Source: Strigamia acuminata
Taxonomy: Eukaryota > Arthropoda > Chilopoda > Geophilomorpha > Linotaeniidae
Length of the DNA: 64,000 bases
Direction: 5' to 3'
Assembly (NCBI GenBank): GCA_949358305.1
Contig: OX442314.1
Span: 44,772,581-44,836,580, forward strand
The notes under the pieces are model-generated. The model did not search any database and was not told the DNA's origin. It saw only the letters and a list, made by a program, of their open reading frames with translations. Each line of letters begins with the position of its first letter. Within the stretch, counting starts at the first letter, position 1. This document shows positions 11,153 through 22,296 of this stretch, one piece after another. Position numbers and translations under genes: made by a program.

Positions 11153-14100
11153 CTACTCCTTTCCTACGACCTTTCCGTCTTTTATAAACGGATTACTTCT
11201 ACGGGGCCGCAGGTGATGAGTCGAGACAGGTACGATATTTTTTGTTGTTATTTGTGTCTGTACCTCCTCATGTTTCTTTTCTTTTTTATCCGTGTTTTTT
11301 GTGTTTGTTTCAGGAGTTTCTCCTGTTTCCCCCCCGACCAAAATTGGATCCGGAACGGATTCAACGATCTCGTTTACCGGAGGTGAAGGGGCGTCGAAAT
11401 ACTCCTCGTTGTCACTTGGCGGTGCTTTTTCCGACTCGCCAGCGAACATATCGACGATTTGGCCGTCAGTTTTAGACTTGACTTGGCCTTTGGCCCACAT
11501 TTCTTGCGGGAATTCCGGAATGTACGGAGTTAACTCTCGTACTTGTATCGATTTATGCTCGGTATTGTCCTCGAGCTTACGTAATTTATACGCGTTACCG
11601 CCATGCTTGTCGATGATCACATACGGACCATCTCTCTTGTCGGCCAAGCTGGCGGTGATTCCTCTCGCTGCATTTGAGAGGATGTGTGTGTCCTTCCACA
11701 CCAAATCATTGATCTCGAAATTCACAAATTTTCTACCGCTTTTATCTTGTAAAATGCGGTCGCGCATGTTAAAAATGTGCGCCATCATATGCTTGTATGT
11801 GTTCGAAATTGTTTGCTCCAATTTATACACGTACTCATGTGGTTTCTCAGGGTCCACCACATTTACCGACTCTGCCACTCGTGAGTCCCAAGGCACTCGT
11901 AGCTCTCGGGCGAAGTTGAGGTAGGCCGGAGAAAAATCTCTCGTCCTTGAGACCGTCGTTCGTATGCTGAACGCGATCTCCCTCAAGTATTCATCCCACC
12001 TATTGTGGATGTCAGTGAATATGCTTAGTGCATATTTAATGTTCCTGTTGAGTCGCTCAACGGGATTTGTTCTGGGATTGTAGGTCGAAGTATGTGACGC
12101 CACAATCCCGAATTTCTCACAAAACTTACCCCAAATTTTCGAGATAAATTGGGGTCCGTTATCGGATATTATTTTACGTGGAAATCCGTAACGTAACGCT
12201 ACGTCGTAGATACATTCAACGATTTTTTCTGCTGAAGGTCTAGCGACGGCGTACAACTTGGGCCAACGAGTTGCTACGTCCATTATAACGATGATGTACG
12301 CATTTTTATTTCCCGTAACGGGTTTTGGGCCCATCACATCGACACTTAAACAATCAAAAGGCGCGTAAGGCCCTAAGAAAATAGTTTCGAATGGTGATTT
12401 ACTCCTCGGCTTGCACGCTTGACATCGCTGGCATTGGTGGACAAAAAGAGCAATATCTTTTTTCATCCCTGTCCAGTGAAAAAGCTGTGTAGCACGATAG
12501 AGTGTTCTGCTTACTCCCGCATGACTTGCAAGCGGGTGCCCGTGTAACAACCACAATATACGACCAATTAAGGAAGCAGGTATTACTACCTTTACTGCGG
12601 TGTCTGATTCACTCAAGTCATCTTGGTGATTTGGGTGATGTTTCACCAAAAGGCCGTCATCCAATAGGTAATCTATGGATTCGTGTGCATAACGGCGCTT
12701 CTGCCTTCTGGTCAGATTGGGCGGATATTTTCCTGTCAGTACGAACTTAGCTCTATCCTGACATTTCTTGTCTAATTTTTGTTGCACAATTATTTCCTCC
12801 CTTGTTGGGGGATTGCTTTTCATTTGCTTGCCGACACGAGCGTGGAAGGCGCTTAGAAGCGGGTCATTTATTCTCCGCTCTAGCTTAATTTCCCTCTTTG
12901 CCTCTGGGTAATTGTCAGCAGCTGGTTGGTATAACCGCGTCCAAAATCCACAGAATTTTACATCTGCCGGAGACGCGGTAGGAATTTCATTCATTTTCCT
13001 TAAATCCCAACGGTGACAACTCGTCGGGCAGTAAACGATGCGGGAATCATCCTCGCCATCATCGTCAGCGTCGATAGGATCTGACACTGGTGCCCGTGAC
13101 AGAGCATCAGCCACGACGTTATATTTGCCGGGCTTGTATTGAATGGTCAAGTCGCATGCCATCAGTTCTAACTGCCATCTGGTTAGTCGACCGGCTGGCT
13201 CCTTTAATTTCATTAGCCATTGTAACGCTTGATGATCTGTGTGGACTACAAATTTGGTATATTCGAGATAATCTCTGAATTTCCTTATGGCCCACACAAC
13301 GGCCAAACACTCCAACTCTGTGGCGTTGTAATTTTTTTCAGCGCCTTGGAGTTTGCGACTTATAAACATGCACGGCAGGTCTTGTTCGACTCCGTCGCGC
13401 ACGTGTGTTTGGAGCAATGCCGCTCCTAACCCAACTCTGCTGGCGTCCGTATGTAATATGAACGGCCGGTTTAAGTCGGGTAGAGGCATTACGCCGACTT
13501 CCGTCAGCATCCTCTTTATTGCATTAAATGCGATGTTGCACTCATTTGACCATACAAATTCGTTTTCATTCTTCAGGAGGTCGGTAATTGGGGCTGCCAC
13601 TTCAGCTAGACCCGGTAGCAACCTGCCGAAGAAGTTTATCATTCCCATAAACCGTTGGACACCTTTAACGTCCTCGGGTGGTGGGAAACGATTAATCGCA
13701 TCGATTTTCTCGGGGCCGATTGCTAGCCCGTTGACACCAATGCGATAACCCAGGAAGGCAAGCTCCTTTCGACAGAACTTGCTCTTGCCCGGGTGAACGT
13801 GTAACCCAGCTTTTGCCAGCCGGGTGAGCACTTGGTCGATGTGCTCAATGTGCTCTTCGAATGTTTTAGAGGCAATAACTATGTCATCTAGGTATGCCCA
13901 CACAAACTGATGCAGGATATCACCCAATACGCTTTCGATTAGTCTCTGAAAGGTACTGGGAGCATTCACTAAACCAAACGGCATGACGTTGAACATCAAC
14001 CGTCCAATTGGCGAGTAAAATGCTGTCTTTAGTTTATCCTCTGGCCTCATTTCTACTTGCCAGTATCCCTTCGACAGATCCATCGTCGTAACCCAAGAAA

Positions 14101-15226
14101 AGGGGCTAAGCTCTCTCAAAATGGATTCGATAGACGGCATCTGTATGGGATCTATCTCTGTCACCGCGTTTAATGGGCGGTAATCAATGCATAGACGCGG
14201 ATCCGAGCCCGGGCGCATCACGAGCACAACTCGCGTCGCGTATTCTCCCTGGGCCTCGGAGACAATACCGCTGTCTAGCATTTCTTGGCACATTTTTTGC
14301 ACTATTTCACGTTTTTGCGGGTTCATTCCCTTATACGCAACTCGTATAGGTTTATTATCCGTCAATTTAATTTCGTGAATAGCCCTATTCGTTCGGCCCG
14401 GTTTTTTCGACAGGATCCCCTCATATTTAAGTAGGACCCTTCGTAGGGCTGCCGCTTCGTTTAATTCTAAAGCGGCGTCGGCGACAAGCGTTTCTACTAC
14501 ATTGTCCCGTTGCAATTCTGCTACGAATGCTTTAAAATCGTAGTCTTGAACGAATTTCTTTAGGCCTTTCTCCCACTGTGTCTTGTCGGCCGCTTCTTTT
14601 ATAAGAGCTGGTGGCACGACAATTGCGGGTCTCTCTCTATCATTTCTGATATAATTCCAAGATTTCGTTATTGGATTTGGTTGTATTTCCATTGAGGCCA
14701 TGAGGTCTAAGCCCAACAGAAAAATTCTGTCGCATGTGGGCAGGACCAGGAAAGGGTGCTGTTCTACCCCTCCGAGCCACTCCATGGTCAATAATATAAC
14801 TCCTTTTGGACGCGCCATTCCGTTGGCGGTTTTTAGACGTACATTTTTATTAACGCCTTTTATCTTATCGGTGAGACCCAATGATGCTACTATGTCTTCG
14901 GAAACGAACGAGCGATCTGCTCCCGAGTCTAATAGTCCCATAATTTTTTCGCGTTCTATTGTCATGGGCAGCATACATAGGCGGCTGGTGTATTCGACCG
15001 CCACGTTGCACATGAAAACACGAAATTCTTCTGTGTCTTCGTTGACTACTTGAGGTAATTCTTCAAGCAGTAGGTTCGGTTCTTCCGCCTCAGCCTCAGC
15101 GTTTGCGGTAATTACCTGCAAAGCGTTGTTGGCCCTGTCTTGAATTTGGGCGTTAGCTATGTCACTACCCATTTCTTTGACTGGTGGCGGCTTATCGAAC
15201 CCTTTGTTGAACCCCTTCTTCTTCAT
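11153..15226 (-). CDS. pol: Element 2 pol (copy A)
   Basis: Second copy of the 1357-aa protease, reverse transcriptase, RNase H and integrase polyprotein described at 43739-47812, identical in translation. It is in the -1 frame relative to gag and is reached through the frameshift signal at 15232-15295. Confidence 0.95.
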   Translation of the reverse strand: MKKKGFNKGFDKPPPVKEMGSDIANAQIQDRANNALQVITANAEAEAEEPNLLLEELPQVVNEDTEEFRVFMCNVAVEYTSRLCMLPMTIEREKIMGLLDSGADRSFVSEDIVASLGLTDKIKGVNKNVRLKTANGMARPKGVILLTMEWLGGVEQHPFLVLPTCDRIFLLGLDLMASMEIQPNPITKSWNYIRNDRERPAIVVPPALIKEAADKTQWEKGLKKFVQDYDFKAFVAELQRDNVVETLVADAALELNEAAALRRVLLKYEGILSKKPGRTNRAIHEIKLTDNKPIRVAYKGMNPQKREIVQKMCQEMLDSGIVSEAQGEYATRVVLVMRPGSDPRLCIDYRPLNAVTEIDPIQMPSIESILRELSPFSWVTTMDLSKGYWQVEMRPEDKLKTAFYSPIGRLMFNVMPFGLVNAPSTFQRLIESVLGDILHQFVWAYLDDIVIASKTFEEHIEHIDQVLTRLAKAGLHVHPGKSKFCRKELAFLGYRIGVNGLAIGPEKIDAINRFPPPEDVKGVQRFMGMINFFGRLLPGLAEVAAPITDLLKNENEFVWSNECNIAFNAIKRMLTEVGVMPLPDLNRPFILHTDASRVGLGAALLQTHVRDGVEQDLPCMFISRKLQGAEKNYNATELECLAVVWAIRKFRDYLEYTKFVVHTDHQALQWLMKLKEPAGRLTRWQLELMACDLTIQYKPGKYNVVADALSRAPVSDPIDADDDGEDDSRIVYCPTSCHRWDLRKMNEIPTASPADVKFCGFWTRLYQPAADNYPEAKREIKLERRINDPLLSAFHARVGKQMKSNPPTREEIIVQQKLDKKCQDRAKFVLTGKYPPNLTRRQKRRYAHESIDYLLDDGLLVKHHPNHQDDLSESDTAVKVVIPASLIGRILWLLHGHPLASHAGVSRTLYRATQLFHWTGMKKDIALFVHQCQRCQACKPRSKSPFETIFLGPYAPFDCLSVDVMGPKPVTGNKNAYIIVIMDVATRWPKLYAVARPSAEKIVECIYDVALRYGFPRKIISDNGPQFISKIWGKFCEKFGIVASHTSTYNPRTNPVERLNRNIKYALSIFTDIHNRWDEYLREIAFSIRTTVSRTRDFSPAYLNFARELRVPWDSRVAESVNVVDPEKPHEYVYKLEQTISNTYKHMMAHIFNMRDRILQDKSGRKFVNFEINDLVWKDTHILSNAARGITASLADKRDGPYVIIDKHGGNAYKLRKLEDNTEHKSIQVRELTPYIPEFPQEMWAKGQVKSKTDGQIVDMFAGESEKAPPSDNEEYFDAPSPPVNEIVESVPDPILVGGETGETPETNTKNTDKKEKKHEEVQTQITTKNIVPVSTHHLRPRRSNPFIKDGKVVGKE

Positions 15227-15231
15227 GAATG

Positions 15232-15295
15232 GCGCAGACGGTCGAGAAGTTATTTCTTCGCCGCCTGCGCTGACTCGTTTTTTGACTCGTTTTTT
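15232..15295 (-). promoter_or_regulatory. -1 ribosomal frameshift signal, element 2 (copy A)
   Basis: Two AAAAAAC heptamers at 15289-15295 and 15277-15283 are followed after 6 bases by a 10-bp stem (15261-15270 with 15232-15241). See 47818-47881. Confidence 0.85.
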
Positions 15296-16476
15296 GCCAT
15301 GGCGAGTTTAATCTCTGCCATCTGCTTCATTATCGCGTCAAACTTAGCGTCTTCTTTCGCTGTTCTTGGGCACTCATTGGAATAGTGGCCCGGTTGGTTA
15401 CACTTGAAACAGCGAATATTTGATTTGTCTCTTGGGGCTTCAGTCGATTTCTTTTTTTCAGGGTCTACTTTCGATGGTGGCGTGTAATTTTTTCGAAAAT
15501 ACTTCGGAATTCGGCCGGCATTTGGTTTTAACCTGGCGCGAAATTCTTCTACCGCTCTATCTCGATGGATGAGATGTACTAGCGGTCCTTCCTCATCGCA
15601 ACCCGTTGATAAGGTATCGCGATAACTTCGTATTTCTTCGTCCGTCGAATAATCGTCTTTTTCTTCTTTTTCGTCTGATTTTCCGACATTTTGTTCGGCT
15701 TCCTCCCCCTCCTTGACCTCCTCCAATGTCGCTTGCATGGCTGACGCTGTCGGTGCCTTTTTAGGGGCGGCCAAAGGGTTGGAAGGCAGCGTGGATGTCA
15801 GTTTATTTTTTATTTGCAAACCAACGCTAGCTTCCGCCAGTTCCATTATACCGCTAAGATATTCAGTAGGGCGCATGATCTTGTCTGTCGCCCCATATCT
15901 TTCCGCACTCAACTTGAGACGGTTTGCGGTTGCTGCTTTCTCCGCTTCGGGTAAGGCGGAATAATACCTCTTCTCGATATCTATCGTGTTCTCGAACAGG
16001 AAGGCGCTCATCTCCTCGTAGCTACCTCCTGTCGGTGCCCTTTCTTCAAGTAGCACCCTTTGCGAGTATTCCGACAAACCGCCGAGAAAGAAAAGGTTGA
16101 ATCCCGTGGCATGAAATTCCATCGGGGCCTTTTCGAACAACAATCTGGCGCGAATGTCGTAATCCATTATGGTTTCACCAGGCATCTGGCGAAGACCTCG
16201 CATCTTTCGGCTCACCTCCTCGGGTGTCTCGCCGTAGCGCAGGTGGAATCTCATTAAAAAGTCGTCCCAATTGACGCCTTTCAATCCTTGGTACCACTCA
16301 CGTGCCGAGCCTGTCATCAGCTCGACAATACCGTGGGTGAGCATGTCTCCTACGGTGGCTTTAGTGGCAGTCTTAATTCGAATTACTTCGTCAAGGAAGC
16401 GATCTCCCGCTTTCCATGACCCGTCGAAACGGTTCTGAATATAAAATTGCCACCTAATATTCCCGGTAACACTCAT
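15250..16476 (-). CDS. gag: Element 2 gag (copy A)
   Basis: Second copy of the 408-aa gag at 47836-49062. It differs at one residue, His in copy A against Asp in copy B, from base 16245. The changed residue lies in the gag core shortly after a WDDFLMRF motif. Confidence 0.85.
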   Translation of the reverse strand: MSVTGNIRWQFYIQNRFDGSWKAGDRFLDEVIRIKTATKATVGDMLTHGIVELMTGSAREWYQGLKGVNWDDFLMRFHLRYGETPEEVSRKMRGLRQMPGETIMDYDIRARLLFEKAPMEFHATGFNLFFLGGLSEYSQRVLLEERAPTGGSYEEMSAFLFENTIDIEKRYYSALPEAEKAATANRLKLSAERYGATDKIMRPTEYLSGIMELAEASVGLQIKNKLTSTLPSNPLAAPKKAPTASAMQATLEEVKEGEEAEQNVGKSDEKEEKDDYSTDEEIRSYRDTLSTGCDEEGPLVHLIHRDRAVEEFRARLKPNAGRIPKYFRKNYTPPSKVDPEKKKSTEAPRDKSNIRCFKCNQPGHYSNECPRTAKEDAKFDAIMKQMAEIKLAMAKNESKNESAQAAKK

Positions 16477-16510
16477 GGTGTCACGTCGGGAGACAGCGTA
16501 TTTTTTCTTT

Positions 16511-16522
16511 ACGCGGTCGCCA
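16511..16522 (-). other. Element 2 primer-binding-like site (copy A)
   Basis: The minus strand reads TGGCGACCGCGT, one base after a TG/CA-type junction. It directly abuts the plus-strand BTB exon. Same as 49097-49108. Confidence 0.4.
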
Positions 16523-16523
16523 G

Positions 16524-16905
16524 TGCTACGATTACGATCGTTTCGTTTGCTCAGATCGGTTCCCCATCGAGAACGAAACCAACACTGCATCGTTCCCGGA
16601 CACAAGTTCCGTCGTCATGGAAATCATCGTCAAATTCATCTACGCGCAAGATATTCCACCCCACGTTGAAATTCCGGACTACGTAATGCGAGAAACAATC
16701 ATCGCTGCCGACAAGATGCTGTTGCACGGTCTATACGACTACTATTTGGGGAAACAAAGGGGGGAGATAAAGGAACAGCTGGCGAAGATGCAAGCGAAAA
16801 AGAAAACATTCGAGTCGGTTGTTAGGAGTGTGAAGAATCAGGCTTTGAAGCAGAGGTTTTTGGATACTATAAGTCAACTTGTGGAGAGGGAGAAGGATCT
16901 GAAAG
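16524..16905 (+). CDS. Host BTB-domain exon (copy A)
   Basis: Second copy of 49110-49491. The acceptor AG is at 16522-16523 and the donor GTGAGT follows base 16905 in phase 1. Confidence 0.55.
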
Positions 16906-17161
16906 GTGAGTGTGAGAACCTTTGACAAGTTTTGAGCGGAAGTTGTGTGATTTATTTAAATTAAAAGGAAAACTTGTCACTGGGCCATGTCAAGTGATTT
17001 ATAGCCAAGTAAATAAAAAAGTTTATTACATTAAGATTTTTTATTCATATTTTTCTTGAATTTTAATTATTCTGATTTTATTTATTCACCAAAGTGAGGA
17101 AAATAGTATGTTTGAGATTAAATGACGAAACATACTCCTACCGGAGATATTTTGTACTAGC

Positions 17162-17193
17162 ACACAGATTAGAGGAATTCCTCTAATCTGTGT
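17162..17193. repeat. Perfect 32-bp palindrome (copy A)
   Basis: The arms ACACAGATTAGAGGAA and TTCCTCTAATCTGTGT meet with no spacer. Both outer edges are followed or preceded by a direct GTACTAGCAC-like motif. No gene is nearby. Confidence 0.9.
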
Positions 17194-17276
17194 ACTAGCA
17201 CTTGGCTAGACCATAATAGTAAACTTAAACATGGAAGCGGAAAGTGATGCAATGCTACGTTGTTCAAAGTTTTCAA

Positions 17277-17318
17277 ATTATTATTATTAATATTATTATT
17301 ATTATTATTATTAATAAT
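17277..17318. repeat. ATT trinucleotide microsatellite (copy A)
   Basis: Imperfect run of ATT/TTA units of about 42 bases in AT-rich non-coding sequence. Confidence 0.9.
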
Positions 17319-17362
17319 AGAAAAGTGCTTATAGAAGAATTACTCTTATAAAAATTACTGGG

Positions 17363-17578
17363 TTATTCAGCCATTGATAAATCGCATTGCATTCCTCGGT
17401 CCAATGACCTGAATCTGCAGTTCGAAAGGACACCAAATTGCGAACGGGTTACGACTATTTTTCCGGTTTCGGCAATGGAAGTTGTGAGTGATTGGCCATC
17501 GTCAATCGTATGTGCGAGTGTGCGAGTCAAACAGGCTGTCGCGCTTAGAACGAACAGAAGAATAAACACAAAATTCAT
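17363..17578 (-). CDS. Possible small secreted peptide, 71 aa (copy A)
   Basis: Second copy of 49949-50164. Low-confidence candidate; see that entry. Confidence 0.25.
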   Translation of the reverse strand: MNFVFILLFVLSATACLTRTLAHTIDDGQSLTTSIAETGKIVVTRSQFGVLSNCRFRSLDRGMQCDLSMAE

Positions 17579-17805
17579 CGGAAAAAATCTATAAAGATTA
17601 AAAAGTAGGGTCAGAAACGACCTTGCAGTGGTGTCTGGACTGGCATACAAGGCATGAGTCATCTTCGTCACCGATTGGCGGACCATTGTGACCATCTTGG
17701 GGTCCTTTCAGGGGTTTGGACACAGGTTAGGGGACTTCAGGGTTTCCATGTTACCGCATGTTACGCCTTAATACAAAAAAGAACACCGTAATCCGTGATA
17801 ACTTA

Positions 17806-17944
17806 ATTATTTATTCACTAAAGTATTTTATTCGACATTAAAATTTGTATCAAGCTGTAATTTATTCACTAAAGTGTTTTATTCGACATTAATATTTGTA
17901 TCCAGCTGTAATTTATTCACTAAAGTGTTTTATTCGACATTAAT
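17806..17944. repeat. 51-bp tandem repeat, about 2.7 units (copy A)
   Basis: Three consecutive units each contain TTATTCACTAAAGT and TTTTATTCGACATTAA, with a few substitutions. A diverged TTTATTCACCAAAGTG lies about 0.7 kb upstream, near 17089. Confidence 0.85.
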
Positions 17945-18095
17945 TCTCCAAACAGGAAAAAGGGATATATTTGTGCTCATCATTTCAGGTTAGTATTAAA
18001 TTAGATTGTCTCGGTCTCGGTGATATTTTATCATTGACTTAAAGGAGTTGCCACATGAAAAATACAACAGGACTTTATATGATGTATTTTTATAC

Positions 18096-18133
18096 GTAGT
18101 TATCAAATTTTCGGTCAAAAATTTGATAACTAC
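18096..18133. repeat. Inverted repeat, 16-bp arms (copy A)
   Basis: GTAGTTATCAAATTTT and its exact reverse complement are separated by 6 bases. Confidence 0.9.
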
Positions 18134-19373
18134 AATTTCGTTGATTTTAAGAGATTGCCCCTTGCGCTTCACTGCCTTGCTTCAAAAGCAAAAAAGCAAA
18201 TTGGTAATTATTTATTTATTTATTAATAAAAAAAATTAAATGAAAATATAAAGTTTATTTTATGTTTCTAGAACGTATTAAAATTATGGACGTAAGTCTC
18301 AATCGCAAATAGATGTTTCCTTACCACCATTGGCTCTCTAACAACAACAGACCGAATTTTGTGCTTAAATAATTTACACTGGCTGCTCACATTCCCGACA
18401 TGAAGTTCTTACTTCAATAGAAATCAATTTTTTTTCCTTTAACCGTCTTGGACGATTATGTCGAATAGAACGGATCACACACAATATGCGCAAGTAAACG
18501 TGTGACAATTAGTTTTGCTCATGTGGCTTTGGTGCAGTTGGATTATTGGAAAATGTTTGACAAAAACGACTTTTGACATGTGATTTTATTCATTTTATTG
18601 TGTTGGACAGCATTCTTTCTTGGGATTGTATCGAATTATCTTCGTGAAATGATTCTTCGTAACTCCTTGCCTATTCAATGGCCATTTGAGGTTTTGGATT
18701 TTAATTACGATTTAGCGTCGAAATATGTTTGGTTTTTTTGACACGTGGAACGGGTTTTGTGACAAATTGTGACAGTTGCAAAGCTGTTTTGTAATGCAGT
18801 AGTATTTAATTATTTGATCTTCTGGGCTACCGTAAATATAAAGATTTGTTCTCTCTTAAGCAACTTTCCTTGTTTTTTGTGTGTGTGCCCCGTATCCATA
18901 ACCTGAGGAAGGAAGCTATGGAAGCATCGTCTCGAGTAGTTTCTCGACGGTTCTCGGAATTCGTCTTTATTTCACAAACGCTTCAATCAGTGAACTACTA
19001 ATTTAATTTAATTTAAACTATTCGACGGAAATTTGGTATTTAAAGTTTCAAATCTTTAAATGGAAAAAGGGTAAAAAGTAACAATTTTGATTATTCCAGA
19101 ACAAAGGCACGCGCCATTTTTCATAACTGCAAAATCACGAGAAGCTGTTCGCTTTTTCTCATTTCGGTGTGTCTTACTGAGTTAACGAGCTGGTGGAACG
19201 AAGCGAGTCGAGAATATCCGTAAAATAGACAGAAAAGTTAATTTTTTAAATTACATAATATACGTCAAAAACATAATTTTTACTAATAATTTTCACACGT
19301 TGAACTTAGTTTATTTTAAAAAAAATGGTAAAAAATATTAGGAAAACCGTTTTGAAAAAAGTCTTTATTTCTG

Positions 19374-19400
19374 CTATGCATGCACAATTATCATGCATAG
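19374..19400. repeat. Inverted repeat, 9-bp arms (copy A)
   Basis: CTATGCATG and CATGCATAG are separated by 9 bases. Confidence 0.85.
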
Positions 19401-19910
19401 TACATGCCAATTGCTTATAAGTCTCCGATGCACAAGCTCTCACAACTGCAATGTTGAATTGGTTGTACTGCATCAAATTTATAAAAATAAAAATTAATGT
19501 ATACAATGTTATAATAATGCTTTATGATTAAATGTACCGTACAAATAAGCCTGGAACTTGGAAAACGTTTAGGAATTCAAAGAAATTGTATTCTGCCGAT
19601 ATGACAAAGTCGCAGAAATTACAGGTCACATCTCTTGCCAATTGTAACGTAAAAGTGATAAAAATTCTTAAAATTTATAAAAAAAATAAATAAAAAAAAT
19701 AACAGTAACATCTACTTTCTCTGATGCCAGTGGTTGAAAGATTTGCAGAAATTATAGAAACAATTGACTAATTAAATATGAACTAATTTACTTGTTAAAA
19801 CAGACTTTGTGGCTGTACAGATAGAATGAGAAATAAGCAGGTTGGCCAAGGGTGGGCTGGACACTTCTAAAATCTGCAGAGGTGGGAACGCTGGTAAGTT
19901 GTTCGGAAAT

Positions 19911-19946
19911 TTGGGAATTGGCTTTATTCAGGAATTAAATCTCCTC
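19911..19946. repeat. Left direct repeat flanking the hairpin array (copy A)
   Basis: About 36 bases, beginning TTGGGAATTGGCTTTATTCA, recur with a few changes at 22261-22296. They bracket a 2.3-kb segment that includes the hairpin array. Confidence 0.8.
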
Positions 19947-20015
19947 CTCGCATGATAGTACCGGGTATAAGTCGCGAGATAAATAAGAACAACAGAGTTA
20001 TCAAAACACTACATT

Positions 20016-21524
20016 TATTGTTGTCAAACAATAGAATCAAATCTAAAAGTTATACATGAACTAATGCCGACATTTGGCAAGTTAATTTACAAATTAAACT
20101 ATACAAATAATTGGCTGTGAAACAGCCCTGAAATAATATGATTACGGTTAATGGTGATCCTGGGTTCGGGAACGGCGAAACACCCGCTCGATTGAGTATA
20201 GATGTCATCAGATAGCCGGGCTGGCTGTGTTCTCGCGGCTTCCGTCGGCGCTTCGTAATCGTGGAACTGGCTTCTTCGCGTTCCGGGTTCGTATCGTGTA
20301 ATGGTCCGTGTAATGCTGTCTGGTTCGATCCGAGAGGTGCGGTTGACTCATGTGCACCGCCACAACTAAAGTTGGAATTTGGTAATGAATAAATGAAGTC
20401 ATTTATTCTTCAAGATTCCGCTTGCGAATTATATTTTAATTCGCGACGTTGTGAGTTTAATAAATTAACTCAATAAATTGTATTCAATTTATTGTTACAA
20501 ATTTGATTCGTCATACAGTGAAATAAGTCTCGTGACTTATTTCGGTTGTTAACTTGTTGCCAAGTTTAAACAATTAAGGTTTATTATCAACTACAAAATA
20601 AATTAGGGTTAAACATCGCAACACACAATTGCCGTCAAAGTTCGCCTTGCTGAGCAGAACAGTATCGCGCGTGCCCTAAATAACAGTGCGGTGAGAGACG
20701 GCACTGGTATTCAGGGGGATATAGCCCGCAGTTCTGCACAACAGAATTAATCACCCGAGATACTACTCATAAGTAGACTGCTTTGGCACCATCACCGAAG
20801 AGATATAACATTCCCAAACACATAGTGCTACTGGCGGTAACTGCATGTTTTGCATGCAGACTGCTTTGGCACCATCAGGTGATGGAGTCAATCTCTTGCA
20901 GTAACAGTGCTACTGACGGTTACTAAATACTTTGGTATCACACGTGATTCTATTGTCCGACCACGAGGATACTTATGCGGGAGGCTTTCTCCTCGGCAAG
21001 ACCGTTTGACGGAAACATGAACAGTCCGAACTTCGCCTTCAGTTGACGGGGGTTGCATGGCTCAGCAGAGCCATGCTATACATGGTTCGGTAGAACCATG
21101 CCCTGATACATGGTTCGGTAGAACCATGCCCTGATACATGGTTCGGTAGAACCATGCCCTGAGTAAGAAACAGTTATTTGACATGCGGAACATACCAAAT
21201 AACCAGAAATCAAGAACTAGCTTAACTTCCTGTTGTCAGGGAGTTTTATACTCGGTGGGGTTAGGTTCCACCAATCTCGTATCGCAGGAAGTGGATACGG
21301 AGATGCAAATTGGGATTATGCTAATCTTTTAGCATAAACCGGAACTGGATACCGGGGGCAGGAAATGGATACACAGAACGGAAATACATTCTGAAAATGG
21401 GTTTCGTGTCGCGTACCCGTGATAAAGCAAGAATACCTGCTTTATCTTATTGAATATTGATAATATAACCTTATATTATCGATTTAGATTACATTTATTC
21501 GTAACAAACACAATAATATGTTTG
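20016..21524. repeat. 1.5-kb array of consecutive perfect hairpins (copy A)
   Basis: Perfect stem-loops follow each other through this segment, many with 7-10-bp arms and 2-5-base loops. Examples are 20016-20033, 20113-20127, 20387-20408, 20424-20444, 20471-20494, 20520-20543, 20551-20566 and the GCATGGCTC/GAGCCATGC hairpin near 21055-21076. Others are TTATGCTAA/TTAGCATAA near 21316-21337, GATAAAGCA/TGCTTTATC near 21420-21446 and GATAATATAA/TTATATTATC near 21459-21480. No long ORF is present. Two longer motifs are also repeated directly (GTGCTACTGxCGG and CTGCTTTGGCACCATCA). I recognise no known element. It could be a structured RNA, a hairpin-rich repeat family, or scars of template-switch mutation. 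Confidence 0.75.
21079..21162. repeat. Three perfect 28-bp tandem repeats, each a hairpin (copy A)
   Basis: Units at 21079-21106, 21107-21134 and 21135-21162 are identical. Each contains CATGGTTC-GGTA-GAACCATG, an 8-bp stem with a 4-base loop. A related hairpin, GCATGGCTC/GAGCCATGC, lies just upstream. Confidence 0.95.
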
Positions 21525-22260
21525 TGAACTATTTCTGCGGAGAATAGGAAGTTCGAGGTTGAATTTGACGCTAGTACTAGTGGCGCCATCTATTGCTAAT
21601 TTGTCACAATTTGCAAATGAAAATCCAAAGAGAAAGCTCTATCTGATATTCGAAATGGTTAGGTTAATGCTTAATGCAAGCATAAACTCCGAACTCCGAA
21701 TAACGAAACAAAACTTAAACAAAATTAAAACCCTTTGCCGTTTATAAGGCTTAAATCTAAAAGTTTAAGGTGTCAAATCAACGAGTTCATTTTTTGGAGC
21801 TAAAAACAAACAAGCTCTTTTTAATAACAAAAACAGAAAAACAACAACAACAACACGCGCGTGAAATACGAGTCTAGCAACTAAGGCAACAGAGCTACGG
21901 GGCTACCGTAGTAAATACAAAGAAAAACCTTACACTGTAACAACTCTTGCATTAAAAACTTCACTTAACAGCGAGAAAAGTAAGTCGAATGAATTAAGTT
22001 AATGATTACATGGTGATTCATTGCATAATTCAATAAAAACCTAAAAACAAACATTCACGGCAACTTGCAAACCGTTGCCTAGTAACCGACAGGAGCGGAG
22101 GCAAAGCCTTTATTGAAAGCGCTCCAAAACAGCTGCCGTCCAGTGACAATTCGCATAAATGATAAATACATTATGCATCATTACTTTAAAAGTCATAAAT
22201 AACTAAAAAATTACAGTAATACTCTTATTTTCTTTGACACAGTTAAATTTTTCCAGAATT

Positions 22261-22296
22261 TTGGGAATTGGCTTTATTCAGGATTTAAACCTCCTG
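22261..22296. repeat. Right direct repeat flanking the hairpin array (copy A)
   Basis: Partner of 19911-19946. It runs straight into the 49-bp palindrome. Confidence 0.8.

Noticed and set aside
20319-20340. tRNA gene suggested by the B-box-like GGTTCGATCC
   Set aside because: No matching acceptor stem, D-arm or anticodon arm is found upstream. At most it is a pol III promoter relic.
21079-21162. CRISPR-like array
   Set aside because: The units are head to tail with no spacers, in a eukaryotic context. They are tandem hairpin repeats.
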